Source: Hyphomicrobiales bacterium (GTDB lineage Bacteria > Pseudomonadota > Alphaproteobacteria > Rhizobiales > Rhizobiaceae). From it: 64,000 nucleotides of DNA. Positions within the stretch are counted from its first letter, which is position 1; every line of letters starts with the position of its first letter. Below are positions 28,116 to 38,967 of this stretch, in pieces. Under the pieces are notes generated by a model. The model made no database searches and was not told where the DNA came from. It worked only from the letters and a program-made list of their open reading frames with translations. Made by a program: the position numbers and the translations under genes. The stretch spans positions 1 through 64,000 of the forward strand of contig UBTA01000047.1 in the NCBI GenBank assembly GCA_900468065.1, written 5' to 3'.

Positions 28116-28263
28116 GGCAGAACTGAGAAGCCTCGGCTACCGCTCCTGATCCGCCGACGCTGTTTCGGCCGGATACCGCCATGGCGTTTCCGGGCCTTGA
28201 ATCGCAGATGCTGGTGGGGGGCCAGTTCGCCTTCACCGCCTCCTATCTTTGGGAATAAAAGCA

Positions 28264-28599
28264 ATGACCAACAAATCGCTTTCGCTGTCGCCGGGAAAGA
28301 CCGGGTTCGATGGCCCGGTACACTCCCTAACCGAGCCAAAGGATCGTCTGGGTATCTATGTGTTCGGCTTCATATGCATAGTCGGTGTTGCGCTGGTATG
28401 CCGGATACAGATTGCTTACTCGCCCTCTCTCTGGGCGCACCTCGTCATCGCTCCCCCTCCTGTGCTTCTGGCTTGTCTGCTGCCAATTCTGCTGTTGAAA
28501 GGCTGGCTCACAGGAAGCCGGTTCTGCATGAAGGATAAAGCAGAACGTATCGAAATTCCGGAGAAAGCAAGCGGCGTGAATATTCGAGCAGCCGCCTGA
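28264..28599 (+). CDS. DUF983-like membrane protein without the zinc ribbon
   Basis: 111-residue protein. Its membrane half (LGIYVFGFICIVGVALVCRI; SPSLWAHLVIAPPPVLLACL; LKGWLTGSRF) lines up with that of the preceding DUF983 protein, including YSP(A/S).W.HL and LKGWL..S.F, but all ribbon cysteines are missing. I infer a duplicated and shortened copy, perhaps forming a heteromer with the first. The region between the two genes (28116-28263) holds no gene. Confidence 0.65.
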   Translation: MTNKSLSLSPGKTGFDGPVHSLTEPKDRLGIYVFGFICIVGVALVCRIQIAYSPSLWAHLVIAPPPVLLACLLPILLLKGWLTGSRFCMKDKAERIEIPEKASGVNIRAAA

Positions 28600-28684
28600 C
28601 GATACACCTAAGCATCGCATCTGAATGGCTATGGCTTGCCCGGAGTAAGTCATAGCGCGTCGCTAATCTACATGAGAGCATATT

Positions 28685-28912
28685 ATGGAGTGGACACCTA
28701 TTGTCTTTGGCACGTTCAAGGCACTGGTATTGGGCATTGGCATGTATTTCGCAGTCAAGTGGCACTATGATAAGGCGGGGACGGAGGAACGGCGAGCCGT
28801 CCTGCGCACGGGCGGCATGCTGGCCGCGGTCTTCCTTCTATTGCTTCTGGTCGTGGGGATCATTGTATATGTCCTCAGCAGGATGCTTGGTTTGGATTTG
28901 AGCCTGCCTTGA
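28685..28912 (+). CDS. Small membrane protein
   Basis: 75-residue protein with two membrane segments (PIVFGTFKALVLGIGMYFAV; AAVFLLLLLVVGIIVYVLS) joined by a charged loop (HYDKAGTEERRAV). A GAGAGC site precedes the ATG. It sits between the DUF983 pair and the cytochrome c gene, on the same strand, so a role in the cell envelope or in respiration is possible. No family recognised. Confidence 0.6.
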   Translation: MEWTPIVFGTFKALVLGIGMYFAVKWHYDKAGTEERRAVLRTGGMLAAVFLLLLLVVGIIVYVLSRMLGLDLSLP

Positions 28913-29062
28913 TGGCACCACACCCAATTCGGCTGCGTCGCGCGGGAATGCGGGAACGACCCTTGAACGGGAACGTCGACAAGCGACAGGAACCGGACAC
29001 TTGCTTGATCAGAAGCATTGGCCGTGGCGGGCAGCCCGCCTCATTGTCCGAGCCTTCTTTCA

Positions 29063-29437
29063 ATGATCCGCGATAGGAGAGGGGCGTCGATCCTCCTAGT
29101 GCTAGCGACAGCCGCGCCAGTGTCTGCGGCAGACTCTGAACGAGGCCGGCGCGTCTACGAACGGTGCAGCTCCTGCCATGTTCTCGATGAGAAACGGAAT
29201 GTGTTTGGCCCGCACCTAAAGGGAATCATCGGACGTAGGGCCGGGTCACTTCCAGACTACGCCTACTCCCATGCCATGAGAGCTGCTGGCGAGGCAGGCC
29301 TCGTATGGGAAGCGCAGGCGTTGCGCGATTTCCTGTACAGCCCCAAGGAAAAGGTGCCGGGAACCAAGATGCGCTTCTGGGGACTCTGGCGTTCCGAAAT
29401 CGACGACCTAATGGCCTATCTGAAGAGCTTGAAGTAA
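29063..29437 (+). CDS. Small periplasmic cytochrome c (class I)
   Basis: 124-residue c-type cytochrome. After a signal peptide (ASILLVLATAAPVSA) it has one heme attachment site CSSCH, the KRNVFGPHLKGIIGR loop of mitochondrial-type cytochromes c, and the axial methionine in PGTKMRFWGL. Electron carrier in the periplasm. Start at MIRDRRGAS; a TTG further upstream is less likely. Last of the rightward group with the DUF983 genes. Confidence 0.85.
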   Translation: MIRDRRGASILLVLATAAPVSAADSERGRRVYERCSSCHVLDEKRNVFGPHLKGIIGRRAGSLPDYAYSHAMRAAGEAGLVWEAQALRDFLYSPKEKVPGTKMRFWGLWRSEIDDLMAYLKSLK

Positions 29438-29460
29438 TCCGCCTCGACGTTCGCTTCTGA

Positions 29461-29481
29461 CGCGAAGCGGAATAATTTCTG
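29461..29481 (+). repeat. 21-bp repeat, copy 1 (copy 2 at 33251-33271)
   Basis: CGCGAAGCGGAATAATTTCT plus G recurs at 33251-33271 with one mismatch. In one frame both read AKRNNF followed by a diverged stretch, so they may be ends of the same lost gene or mobile element. No element is otherwise visible. Confidence 0.4.
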
Positions 29482-29769
29482 CTCTCAGTGCTGGCGGGTA
29501 CGGGGCCGTGAGCGGAAGGTCAGCTAAAGGGCGAAATTCACTAGATAGCCAATAATCGGCTTCTTCTACCGCTTGAGCGCAGACTGCCAAATGCGGGCAT
29601 CGACCATGCGACTGCGAGGGAGGCAACGCCGTAGGGCAATCACCGATATCAAGGGCGGCAAGGACATTGACTGGATGGAACACATAACCGACGAGCAGCT
29701 TATCGACTGATGATAACGGCTTGGGGCGAACCGGCTGCCTGCGCGGTTCCGGTTCGCCTGCGTGTCGGG

Positions 29770-30660
29770 TCAGCGATGCCTCAGCGCATCAACCAGCATT
29801 GTGAAGGCAGGCGACGGATGGCGCCTGGATGGATAGTAGAGGTGATAGCCAGGGAACGGCGGACACCAGTCGTCGAGAACCTGGACCAGGCTCCCATTCT
29901 GCAGATGGCCAGCGACAACGTCTTCGTGGACATAGGCCAGTCCATAGCCGTCGAGGGCCGCGCTTACGAGTTGGGGCACTCCGTTCACCGCCACTTGTCC
30001 TTCAACCCGGACACGCAGCTCGTGGCCATCCTTCTCGAACTCCCAGGCATAGAATCCACCATAGCTCGGCAGGCGCAGATTGATGCAACGATGCCCGGTC
30101 AGTTCCTGTGGTGTCAACGGCATTTCACGCCCGGCGAAACAGGACGGTGACGCGACGACGATCATCCGCGCCTTAGGCCCGATCCGGACAGCGATCATGT
30201 TCTTCTCGACCTGATCGCCAAGCCGCACGCCTGCATCGAAGCGCTCAGTCACGATGTCTGTCAACGCCGACTCCGCGTTGAGTTCCACCTTGATGTCGGG
30301 ATATTCACGCAGGAATCTGGACAGTTTAGGCCAGAGGATCGTGTCGATGGCGTGCTGCCCTGCTGTGATCCTGAAGCTTCCGGCGGGCTTGTCCCGAAAT
30401 TCACTCAATGCCGAAAGTTGCGCGTCGATCGTGCCGAACGCCGGACCAAGCGTCGAAAGGAGCTGTTCACCAGCGATTGTCGGCGCAAGGCTGCGTGTCG
30501 TCCGCGTCAGAAGACGGACACCGAGCCTTTCCTCCAACCGACGGACGATGAGGCTGAGCGACGACTGCGAGGTTCCGAGCCGGGCCGCAGCCTTGGTGAA
30601 GCTGCCCTCCTCCGCCACTGTCAGGAAAGCCATCAGGTCCCCAAGGTCTACGCGGCGCAT
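29770..30660 (-). CDS. LysR-family transcriptional regulator
   Basis: 296-residue LysR protein. The winged helix is intact (LMAFLTVAEEGSFTKAAARL, QSSLSLIVRRLEERLGVRLL), followed by a co-inducer domain of normal length (AGSFRITAGQHAIDTILWPK). The ATG follows GGAGATCAATGA. It is divergent from the DUF2255-CMD-aldo/keto reductase operon, with a 115-bp shared promoter region, and is its probable activator. Confidence 0.9.
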   Translation of the reverse strand: MRRVDLGDLMAFLTVAEEGSFTKAAARLGTSQSSLSLIVRRLEERLGVRLLTRTTRSLAPTIAGEQLLSTLGPAFGTIDAQLSALSEFRDKPAGSFRITAGQHAIDTILWPKLSRFLREYPDIKVELNAESALTDIVTERFDAGVRLGDQVEKNMIAVRIGPKARMIVVASPSCFAGREMPLTPQELTGHRCINLRLPSYGGFYAWEFEKDGHELRVRVEGQVAVNGVPQLVSAALDGYGLAYVHEDVVAGHLQNGSLVQVLDDWCPPFPGYHLYYPSRRHPSPAFTMLVDALRHR

Positions 30661-30775
30661 TCATTGATCTCCGATATAAGTCCAATCAGTTTTTACCGTC
30701 TAATCCAATGAAATGGCAGTGCCTATATTTCAGTTGAAGAACACGAATCGGCACTGATACTGAAAGGAGAAACGC

Positions 30776-31153
30776 ATGCCTTTCTCGGAAACCGATCTCG
30801 ATCGGATTGTCACGGATGACGATCTGCATATCGCGCCATTCCGTGACGACGGGACGACCTATGGCACGCCAACCTGGATTTGGTGCGTGGCATTAAATGG
30901 CTCGCTCTATGTTCGTGGCTATCACGGCCAGAATTCCCGGTGGTATCAGGCCGCCGTCAGGCAGAGGGCCGGAAAGATCGTCGCCGCAGGCACGACCACG
31001 GAAGTCACCTTCGAGCCCGTCGATGGCGCGGTGAACGATCGCATCGACGATGCGTACAGGACCAAATATGCCGAGAGCCAATATCTCAAGCCCATGATCA
31101 GCGGTCGCGCCCGGTCCGCCACGATCCGGGTCGGTCCACTAACAACTGATTGA
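30776..31153 (+). CDS. DUF2255-family protein
   Basis: 125-residue cytoplasmic protein, with ribosome site AAGGAGAAACGC. It reads like a DUF2255 member, a flavin-reductase-like/PNPOx-like small barrel: DDGTTYGTPTWIWCVALNGS, LYVRGYHGQNSRWYQAAVRQ. These proteins often accompany oxidoreductase genes. First gene of the operon controlled by the divergent LysR gene. Function unknown. Confidence 0.75.
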   Translation: MPFSETDLDRIVTDDDLHIAPFRDDGTTYGTPTWIWCVALNGSLYVRGYHGQNSRWYQAAVRQRAGKIVAAGTTTEVTFEPVDGAVNDRIDDAYRTKYAESQYLKPMISGRARSATIRVGPLTTD

Positions 31154-31169
31154 TTGAATGGAAACGAAA

Positions 31170-33004
<1,835 letters not shown>

Positions 33005-33540
33005 GCCCCGGGGGGATTACTCAAATGGAAAGCCGCCGGCCATTTGGCCCGGTGGCCTTCTTACCGTCGGGCACACCGTTCCCGGCGAGGAACAGGCTAA
33101 TCATCGACGGCAAAGTGATCCATAGGGTTCTACTCATCCCCAAGAGGGCCGGATTGGCAGACCTGCAGGTTAATCTGCAGCCATCTACCAGCGACCAGGA
33201 AGGCGGCTTGTGGCATACTCCAGTGCCTATTTTAAGGACCGGAAATCAGGCGCGAAGCGGAACAATTTCTGGGCTCCCCTTGTGGGACTACGGGGTCGAC
33301 AGCAGACAGTCCGCTGCAGGAGCAGCTAGCAAGAAGGACCAGCTCAAGATCGGAAGCGCTATCCGGTCCGTCAGCACACCGGCATCCAGACCGCAGCGCC
33401 ATCACTCGAGATTCTATCCAGGATTTCGGGGCATTGCCTGTTCCCGATACCGACCCAGTTCACGGTCCACCGAGAGCACTTACGGCAGCTGGCGATAACA
33501 TGGAGATTTAGAGAAGCGTTCCGAAAATGTGGCGAGGCCT
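33005..33540. other. Gene-free stretch between convergent genes
   Basis: A GC hairpin (GCCGCCGGCC-ATTTG-GCCCGGTGGC, about 33031-33055) lies just after the reductase gene and may end its transcript. The second copy of the 21-bp repeat is at 33251-33271. No gene is supported. Confidence 0.45.
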
Positions 33541-36381
33541 TCACTTTACTGCTTCCAGCAAGCCTATCGCGGCCCTCACATCCGCCGTTTCCAAACCCTC
33601 ATCAAACAGATCGATCACGGGTTTCAACAATAATCTGGCATCGCGCAGCCTGCCATCAGCAATCCAAAGAGCACCGAGGTCTGTCACCGATCGCAGTTTC
33701 CAAGCGTTTGCGCCGATGTCGGCGCTTTTCTGGATTGATGAAAGCAGGCAGGCTTCGGCTTCGTTTACCGACTGTGTTGACAGTATCAGCGATGCTTTAA
33801 CGCGAAGTAATTCTGGCCAATAGCAGAGATCTCCGTTTCTCTGTACGAGTTCGATTGCCTGATTAATCCTGGTGAAGGCCTCTTCGTACTCGCCGATCAA
33901 CGCCAGTCCTTTTACCAGAGATAGTTCCAGCATCGTGGTAAACACCTCGTAGGTGGAAGTATGAAGCTTCTCGATGCATCGCCGTAGTGTGTCAATTCCA
34001 AGTTTTACATCGCCGCGTCGGATGGCCAGTTCCCCTTCGAAACCCCGAGCCACAGAAACGTACGGAGACAGTGAGTTAAGCCCTGCCCGAGAAACGAGCC
34101 ACTCAATGTGCTCTTCCGCACTCTGCACATCGTCCCGCCAGAGAAATACGGCAATGCCCCCCAGCAGCGCGATACACAGTGTCAGCGAATGATCCAGTTT
34201 TGCCGCATCGCTGATCGTCTTCCGCGCTTGGATGTCGGCTCTGTCTGGAAAACCTTGTAGCCACAGGTTTCGAGCTAGAATCCCGCCAGCAAGATGCTTC
34301 CCTTCAAAGCCTACGTAGCTCGCCGGGGTTCGTCGTGGCTGCGGATCACTCCTCGTTGCGGCCTCAAGTTCTATTCGGGCATTGCCAAGATCGCCCGTAA
34401 AATGCAGTGAATTTCCGAGGAAGAAGTGACCTAGACCTACAGTTGCGGGATCATCGACAGTAAACGCTATTGACGAGCAACGGCGTGCATATTTTAGCGC
34501 AGCGTTAAAATCGCCAACGCGCATGTTAAACATGTGCAGCGGGCCCAGAATGCGTAGCTGATCAATCGCGTTCCCCCGCTCCTCTGCGATGGATAGCGCA
34601 CGACCGAGCGCGATCTGCGGAGTCTCCCGCCCACCCTGCATATACATTTGGGATATTCCGAGACCTGCTTGAAGGTGCATTTCTTCAGCGCTACCCTCGA
34701 ATTCCTCATCTAGCGCCAGAAGTGCGCGTTGCGACCAGCGCTGGCATTCAGGGAAAAGCGACATCACCTGGAAGACCGAAACAGCAGCGGCCGCAAGCCT
34801 AATGCCGACGGCGATATCGCCCTGCTCACCAAATGCCCACTCCAGTGCTGCTCGAACATTGTTGATGCTGACGAAGTACGGAAGTCGCTCCGGACCAGTC
34901 GACAGTGTCGGCCAATCCGGTCCAAACTGCTCCAACCATCGCTGATAGTACGTTGCATGACGCGCATTCAATCCCGCGCGATCCTCGTCCGTCTGGCGTT
35001 GAAGGGCATATGTCCGTGTCGTGTCTAGCAGGCGGTATCGCATCGTCGCCCCCAGCGGATGGGTAGCAAGAAGCGACTTGGCGACAAGATTGTCGATTGC
35101 ATCGAAGACTGTCGATGGTGCAATGTCCGAGCCTGAGAGGACTTCCAGCGCAGCATCAAGTGTGAAATCGCCGACAAAGACCGCCAGCCGCCGAAGCACT
35201 GTTCGTTCTATGTCAGTCAGAAGCCCAAAACTCCAGTCGAGGGTTGCCTGCAGCGTTTTTTGTCGCGGCGGTGCCGTTCGCGATCCGGCCCACCCCAAGG
35301 TCAGGTGCTGATCGAGCAGAAGTGCGGTCTGGTGGAGGCCGTAACTTTCGACGCGTCGGGCAGCGAGCTCCAAGGCGAGCGCCATCCCGTCGAGTTTTCG
35401 GCAGATGCTGGCAACGACGCGAGCATCTTGGTCGTTGAGGTTAAGCGATGCTCCGCTCGCCGCCGCACGTTCCACGAACATTTTCGTGGCTGGATAAGCA
35501 AGAAGGGCATGGGTCGAAAGCTCCGGATCATCCGGCGGGCAAGCCAGGGTGTCGAGTCTATAGACGCTTTCGGCTTCAATTCTCAATGCTTCGCGGCTTG
35601 TCGCCAGGAGAAAGACGTTTGGCGCAGCGTCGATAATGGTGGCCACGAGATCGGCGATGGCATCGATCAGATGCTCGCAGGTATCGAGAACCAACATGAT
35701 TTGCTTGTCCCGGAGATAGGCAATCAAGCTTGGCCTCACATCGTTGGAGCCGACGGACAAGCCAAGCATCGAGGCAATACCGGCCGGGACCAATCCAGGG
35801 TCGCTCAACATGCCATAGTCCGCAAACAGGACTGCGCCGCTGAATGATGGAGAGAGGTGATGTGCAACGGCGGTCGCAACGGTAGTCTTTCCGACCCCGC
35901 CGACACCGACAATGGTCACCATTCGCGACGCCATCAGTTTTTCGGAAAGAGCAAGAATATCCTCGTCCCGTCCGACCATGCGATCAAGTCGACCCGGCAG
36001 GAGGGCGTGACGGAAATCGGGCGCGGCGGGGTCATGTCTTAGGTGGCCGGATCGAGAAATGGGGGCGACAAAGCAGTAGCCCCTTCCTGCGACGGTGGTG
36101 ATGTAACGTGCACCGTCCTGCCCATCGCCCAGCGCTTTCCTCAGCCCCGTCATATGAAAACGCAGGCTGCCTTCATCAACAATGACATCAGGCCAGACCT
36201 GGGAAATCAGCTCCTGTTTGCTGACCACCACATTGGGGGCGAGCGTAAGAGCGACCAGCAAGTCTAGGGCCCGGGCACCAAGGTCAACCGGAACACCGTC
36301 TCTCGCCAGAAGCCTTTGGCCGACGCTCAAATTGAACGGACCGAAAGAAAGGCTTTCTGCTTTGGCGTTGACCGCTTTCAT
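33541..36381 (-). CDS. Winged-helix/ATPase/TPR transcriptional regulator (intact)
   Basis: 946-residue regulator with an N-terminal OmpR-type winged helix (LSFGPFNLSVGQRLL to GRGYCFVAPI, about 11-107), an NB-ARC/AAA-type ATPase (Walker A VGVGGVGKTT; IMLVLDTCEHL; LDGMALALELAARRVE; ATLDWSFGLLTD) and a long TPR-like helical C-terminus. This is the AfsR/MalT-like STAND design: ligand or partner binding to the C-terminus would free the DNA-binding domain. It is an uninterrupted paralogue of the broken gene at 13193-16017. It lies downstream of the Ohr-like and epoxide hydrolase genes on the same strand and probably controls them through the paired sites at 38324-38480; the control is inferred. Confidence 0.88.
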   Translation of the reverse strand: MKAVNAKAESLSFGPFNLSVGQRLLARDGVPVDLGARALDLLVALTLAPNVVVSKQELISQVWPDVIVDEGSLRFHMTGLRKALGDGQDGARYITTVAGRGYCFVAPISRSGHLRHDPAAPDFRHALLPGRLDRMVGRDEDILALSEKLMASRMVTIVGVGGVGKTTVATAVAHHLSPSFSGAVLFADYGMLSDPGLVPAGIASMLGLSVGSNDVRPSLIAYLRDKQIMLVLDTCEHLIDAIADLVATIIDAAPNVFLLATSREALRIEAESVYRLDTLACPPDDPELSTHALLAYPATKMFVERAAASGASLNLNDQDARVVASICRKLDGMALALELAARRVESYGLHQTALLLDQHLTLGWAGSRTAPPRQKTLQATLDWSFGLLTDIERTVLRRLAVFVGDFTLDAALEVLSGSDIAPSTVFDAIDNLVAKSLLATHPLGATMRYRLLDTTRTYALQRQTDEDRAGLNARHATYYQRWLEQFGPDWPTLSTGPERLPYFVSINNVRAALEWAFGEQGDIAVGIRLAAAAVSVFQVMSLFPECQRWSQRALLALDEEFEGSAEEMHLQAGLGISQMYMQGGRETPQIALGRALSIAEERGNAIDQLRILGPLHMFNMRVGDFNAALKYARRCSSIAFTVDDPATVGLGHFFLGNSLHFTGDLGNARIELEAATRSDPQPRRTPASYVGFEGKHLAGGILARNLWLQGFPDRADIQARKTISDAAKLDHSLTLCIALLGGIAVFLWRDDVQSAEEHIEWLVSRAGLNSLSPYVSVARGFEGELAIRRGDVKLGIDTLRRCIEKLHTSTYEVFTTMLELSLVKGLALIGEYEEAFTRINQAIELVQRNGDLCYWPELLRVKASLILSTQSVNEAEACLLSSIQKSADIGANAWKLRSVTDLGALWIADGRLRDARLLLKPVIDLFDEGLETADVRAAIGLLEAVK

Positions 36382-36468
36382 GGCTTCTGCCCCTCTTCCC
36401 CGAGAGGTTCGTTATACTCCATACGTAAAGTTGGCGCTATTGTGATGAAAAGCTGCAACTAATTCCGA

Positions 36469-36888
36469 TCATACAACCTCTAGCGCAACCTTGACATTGC
36501 CACGGGTAGCTTTGGAAAACGGACAAATCCGGTGCGCTTTATCGACCACCTCCACAGCAACGGTTCGGTCTAAACCAGGAAGCTGGATAAAGAGCCGAAC
36601 GCCAAGCACTGATCCATCATCGTTCGATGACAGGTCAACTTCTGTGTGGATTTTCACGTGGGAGGACAGAGACACTCCGGTCTCTCGCGCGACCTTTACG
36701 ACGGAGCTTGCGAAACTGGCCGACCAAGCGGCGGCCATGAGTTGCTCAGGATTGGTTCCAATACGGTCGGAACCGGGGCCCGACAGTCTTATGTCGAGCA
36801 TTCCGTCGGAACTGCGGGCAACACCATTTTCGCGTCCGCCCGTGGTTTCAGTGAGCGCGGTATAGATGAGATGCATGGTCTTGTTCAT
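36469..36888 (-). CDS. Ohr/OsmC-like protein lacking the peroxidatic cysteine
   Basis: 139-residue OsmC-fold protein of the Ohr subfamily. It keeps the overall frame (GRENGVARSSDGMLDIRL, TNPEQLMAAAWSASF) and the second, resolving cysteine (C122 in HRICPFSKATRGN), but serine 58 occupies the place of the peroxidatic cysteine (normally A-C-F/Y). The usual thiol reduction of organic hydroperoxides should therefore not work. Start at MNKTMHLIYT with AAGGGATAAGCCC upstream. It follows the epoxide hydrolase gene by 50 bp. Compare the complete Ohr at 38561-38956. Confidence 0.8.
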   Translation of the reverse strand: MNKTMHLIYTALTETTGGRENGVARSSDGMLDIRLSGPGSDRIGTNPEQLMAAAWSASFASSVVKVARETGVSLSSHVKIHTEVDLSSNDDGSVLGVRLFIQLPGLDRTVAVEVVDKAHRICPFSKATRGNVKVALEVV

Positions 36889-36938
36889 GGGCTTATCCCT
36901 TTGAGGAGGCTGGAGCCCGATGGGCTCCAGCCTGAAAC

Positions 36939-38246
36939 TCAGCCAGCTTTGCGAAGACTGCGAAATCCAACCCGAACTTCGTCCGTAAAGAACTTTGGCT
37001 GCTCCCAAGCTGCAAAGTGTCCGCCCTTGGGAAGCTTGTTGTAGTGAACGAGGTTCGGATAGGCCTTCTCCGCCCAAGCACGCGGCGTCTGATAAAGCTC
37101 GTCGGGAAAGACGCTGACCGCGACGGGTACCTTGACCCCCTTCGGAGCAAAGAATGCGAGCTTGTTCTCCCAGTACAGGCGTGCGGACGACACGCCAGTG
37201 TTGGTCAGCCAGAACAGCGTCACATTGTCCAGCACGTCGTCGGGGCTGAGACCTTCGTCCTTGCCATCGAATGATCGCGCGATCATTTCCAGGCTCGCCC
37301 TGTCGTGATCGAGCATATAGGTCGCAAGTGCGATTGGAGAGTCCGACAAACCAGTGAGGGTTTGGGGACGCGTACCCATCAAAAAGGCGTAGTACACATT
37401 CTTGTAGAAGGAGACGAGTTGATCGTACGAGGCCTTCTCATCGACTGAAAGCCCCGCTGGCGCAGGTCCTCCAACGAACGAGGCATTGTTGATCTCATTT
37501 GGAATTGCGCCGGGCATGTTGGTGTGGATGCCAAGCAGTTCTGGCGGGGCTTGCACGCCGATCATATCGGTGACAACCGCGCCCCAATCGCCGCCCTGCG
37601 CGACAAACTGGGTGTAACCCAGGCGGCGCATCAAGGTGATCCAGGCGGTCGCGATGCGCTCAGGTCCCCAGCCAATCTCCTCGGGTTTGCCTGAGAAACC
37701 GTATCCCGGCAACGACGGAATGATGACATGGAATGCATCGGAGCCGGTGCCGCCGTGCGCGGTAGGGTCGGTGAGCGGTCCGATGATCTTCAACTGTTCG
37801 ATGATCGAGCCCGGCCATCCGTGCGTGACGATCAGTGGAAGCGCGTTTTCGTGCCTGGAGCGGACGTGGATGAAATGGATGTCCAGTCCATCGATTTCGG
37901 TAATGAAGTTCGGCACCGCATTGATCCGGGCCTCGACCTTGCGCCAGTCGTATTTGTTCTGCCAGTGATCCAGCACCTGCTTGGTAGTTTTAAGCGGTAC
38001 GCCCTGGGTGAAGTCGCCGACGGTTTCTTTTTCCGGCAGCCGTGTGTGAGCAAGGCGATAGCGAAGGTCGTCGAGATCGGCTTCCGGAATGTTCACCTGG
38101 AACGGGCGGATAGCATCAGAACCCGAAGCTGCCCGTGAATAGGCGGGAAGCAAGCTGGCAATGCCAAGTGCGGCGAGCCCGGATGCTGCGGCACCCAAAA
38201 GGCGGCGACGGTCTTCATCGATAACGTCAGTCTTGATTACGGGCAT
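36939..38246 (-). CDS. Epoxide hydrolase family protein with Tat-type signal
   Basis: 435-residue alpha/beta hydrolase with the EHN lid domain at the front (IRPFQVNIPEADLDDLRYRL, TRLPEKETVGDF). The HGWPGS oxyanion turn and the nucleophile aspartate in QGGDWG are typical of juvenile-hormone/microsomal-type epoxide hydrolases, and a late histidine lies in GGHFAAWEQP. An N-terminal RRRLLGAAASGLAALGIASL is a Tat-like signal, so it probably works in the periplasm. Start at MPVIKTDV with GGAGA eight bases upstream; the frame is open to 38282. First gene of the leftward pair with the Ohr-like protein. Confidence 0.88.
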   Translation of the reverse strand: MPVIKTDVIDEDRRRLLGAAASGLAALGIASLLPAYSRAASGSDAIRPFQVNIPEADLDDLRYRLAHTRLPEKETVGDFTQGVPLKTTKQVLDHWQNKYDWRKVEARINAVPNFITEIDGLDIHFIHVRSRHENALPLIVTHGWPGSIIEQLKIIGPLTDPTAHGGTGSDAFHVIIPSLPGYGFSGKPEEIGWGPERIATAWITLMRRLGYTQFVAQGGDWGAVVTDMIGVQAPPELLGIHTNMPGAIPNEINNASFVGGPAPAGLSVDEKASYDQLVSFYKNVYYAFLMGTRPQTLTGLSDSPIALATYMLDHDRASLEMIARSFDGKDEGLSPDDVLDNVTLFWLTNTGVSSARLYWENKLAFFAPKGVKVPVAVSVFPDELYQTPRAWAEKAYPNLVHYNKLPKGGHFAAWEQPKFFTDEVRVGFRSLRKAG

Positions 38247-38323
38247 GATCATTCTCCTCGGAAACAGGTTGATCGTTTGCACGGCTGTGCTGCTTCAAGG
38301 GATACGCCCCGACCACGAGGTGG

Positions 38324-38480
38324 GCACGTTAGGCGTTGTTAGATGTTCATAATCGCTCACGCCCTCCACCATTCGGCCTTGATACCCTTGGTTCAAGGGG
38401 CTTCGGCAGCTTGATACGAGCGTTCTCGTCACAGGCGGTGCTGTTCGCAACTAATGACGTCTAACAACGCATAACGTGCG
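38324..38480. promoter_or_regulatory. Pair of opposed 23-bp operator-like sites in the divergent promoter region
   Basis: GCACGTTAGGCGTTGTTAGA plus TGT (38324-38346) and its inverse at 38458-38480 match at 21 of 23 positions. Read towards each gene, the site is RTCTAACAACGCMTAACGTG: two TAAC units with a 10-bp period, as winged-helix regulators bind. One copy ends 77 bp before the epoxide hydrolase start, the other 80 bp before ohr. Terminal inverted repeats of a small mobile element are an alternative reading. The rest of this intergenic region (38247-38560) holds no gene. Confidence 0.6.
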
Positions 38481-38560
38481 ATTCCCGTCTTGGAGCAGTA
38501 GGTTTTTGGTCAGCACAACGGTGCAGACGCAATCAACAGCGACCGAAAAAGGATTTCGCT

Positions 38561-38956
38561 ATGACCCACAAAGTTCTCTTTACTGGCAAGACACACAACA
38601 CCAATGGCCGCGACGGTGGAACACGCAGCAGCGACGGCTTTCTGGACCTCAAGATGAAGCAGCCGCATCCGGCCGCCGAAAACCTGTTCGGTGCCGCTTG
38701 GTCGGCCTGCTACATGGGTGCCATCGAAGTCGCCGCCTCCCAGAGACAGATAAAGCTCCCAGCTGGGACGGCAGTCGATGCTGAAATCGATCTGAACGCC
38801 GATGATGGCGTTTACTTCCTGAGCGCTCGTCTCAATGTCAGCGTGCCGGACATCGATCCTGTGATCGCTCGCGAGCTGATCGCAGCCGCTCACACGATCT
38901 GCCCTTACTCTAAGGCAACGCACGGCAACGTCAATGTTGTGACCAACCTCGTTTGA
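38561..38956 (+). CDS. ohr: Organic hydroperoxide resistance protein
   Basis: 131-residue Ohr of the OsmC family, a thiol peroxidase that reduces organic hydroperoxides in the cytoplasm. Both catalytic cysteines are present: C50 (AAWSACYMGA) and C114 (HTICPYSKATHGN). The start region KVLFTGKTHNTNGRDGGTRS is typical. Divergent from the epoxide hydrolase gene, with a copy of the paired regulatory site 80 bp upstream. A clean hairpin follows the stop. Confidence 0.92.
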   Translation: MTHKVLFTGKTHNTNGRDGGTRSSDGFLDLKMKQPHPAAENLFGAAWSACYMGAIEVAASQRQIKLPAGTAVDAEIDLNADDGVYFLSARLNVSVPDIDPVIARELIAAAHTICPYSKATHGNVNVVTNLV

Positions 38957-38967
38957 GCATGCTCGCT

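Noticed and set aside
33025-33498. 157-codon plus-strand frame after the aldo/keto reductase gene
   Set aside because: No ribosome site, contains the terminator-like hairpin and the 21-bp repeat, and has no protein-like pattern.
38324-38480. Integron attC site suggested by GTTAGAT and GTCTAAC cores
   Set aside because: The two cores are in the reverse order to that of an attC site, there is no integrase or cassette structure nearby, and the symmetric spacing to two start codons fits operators better.
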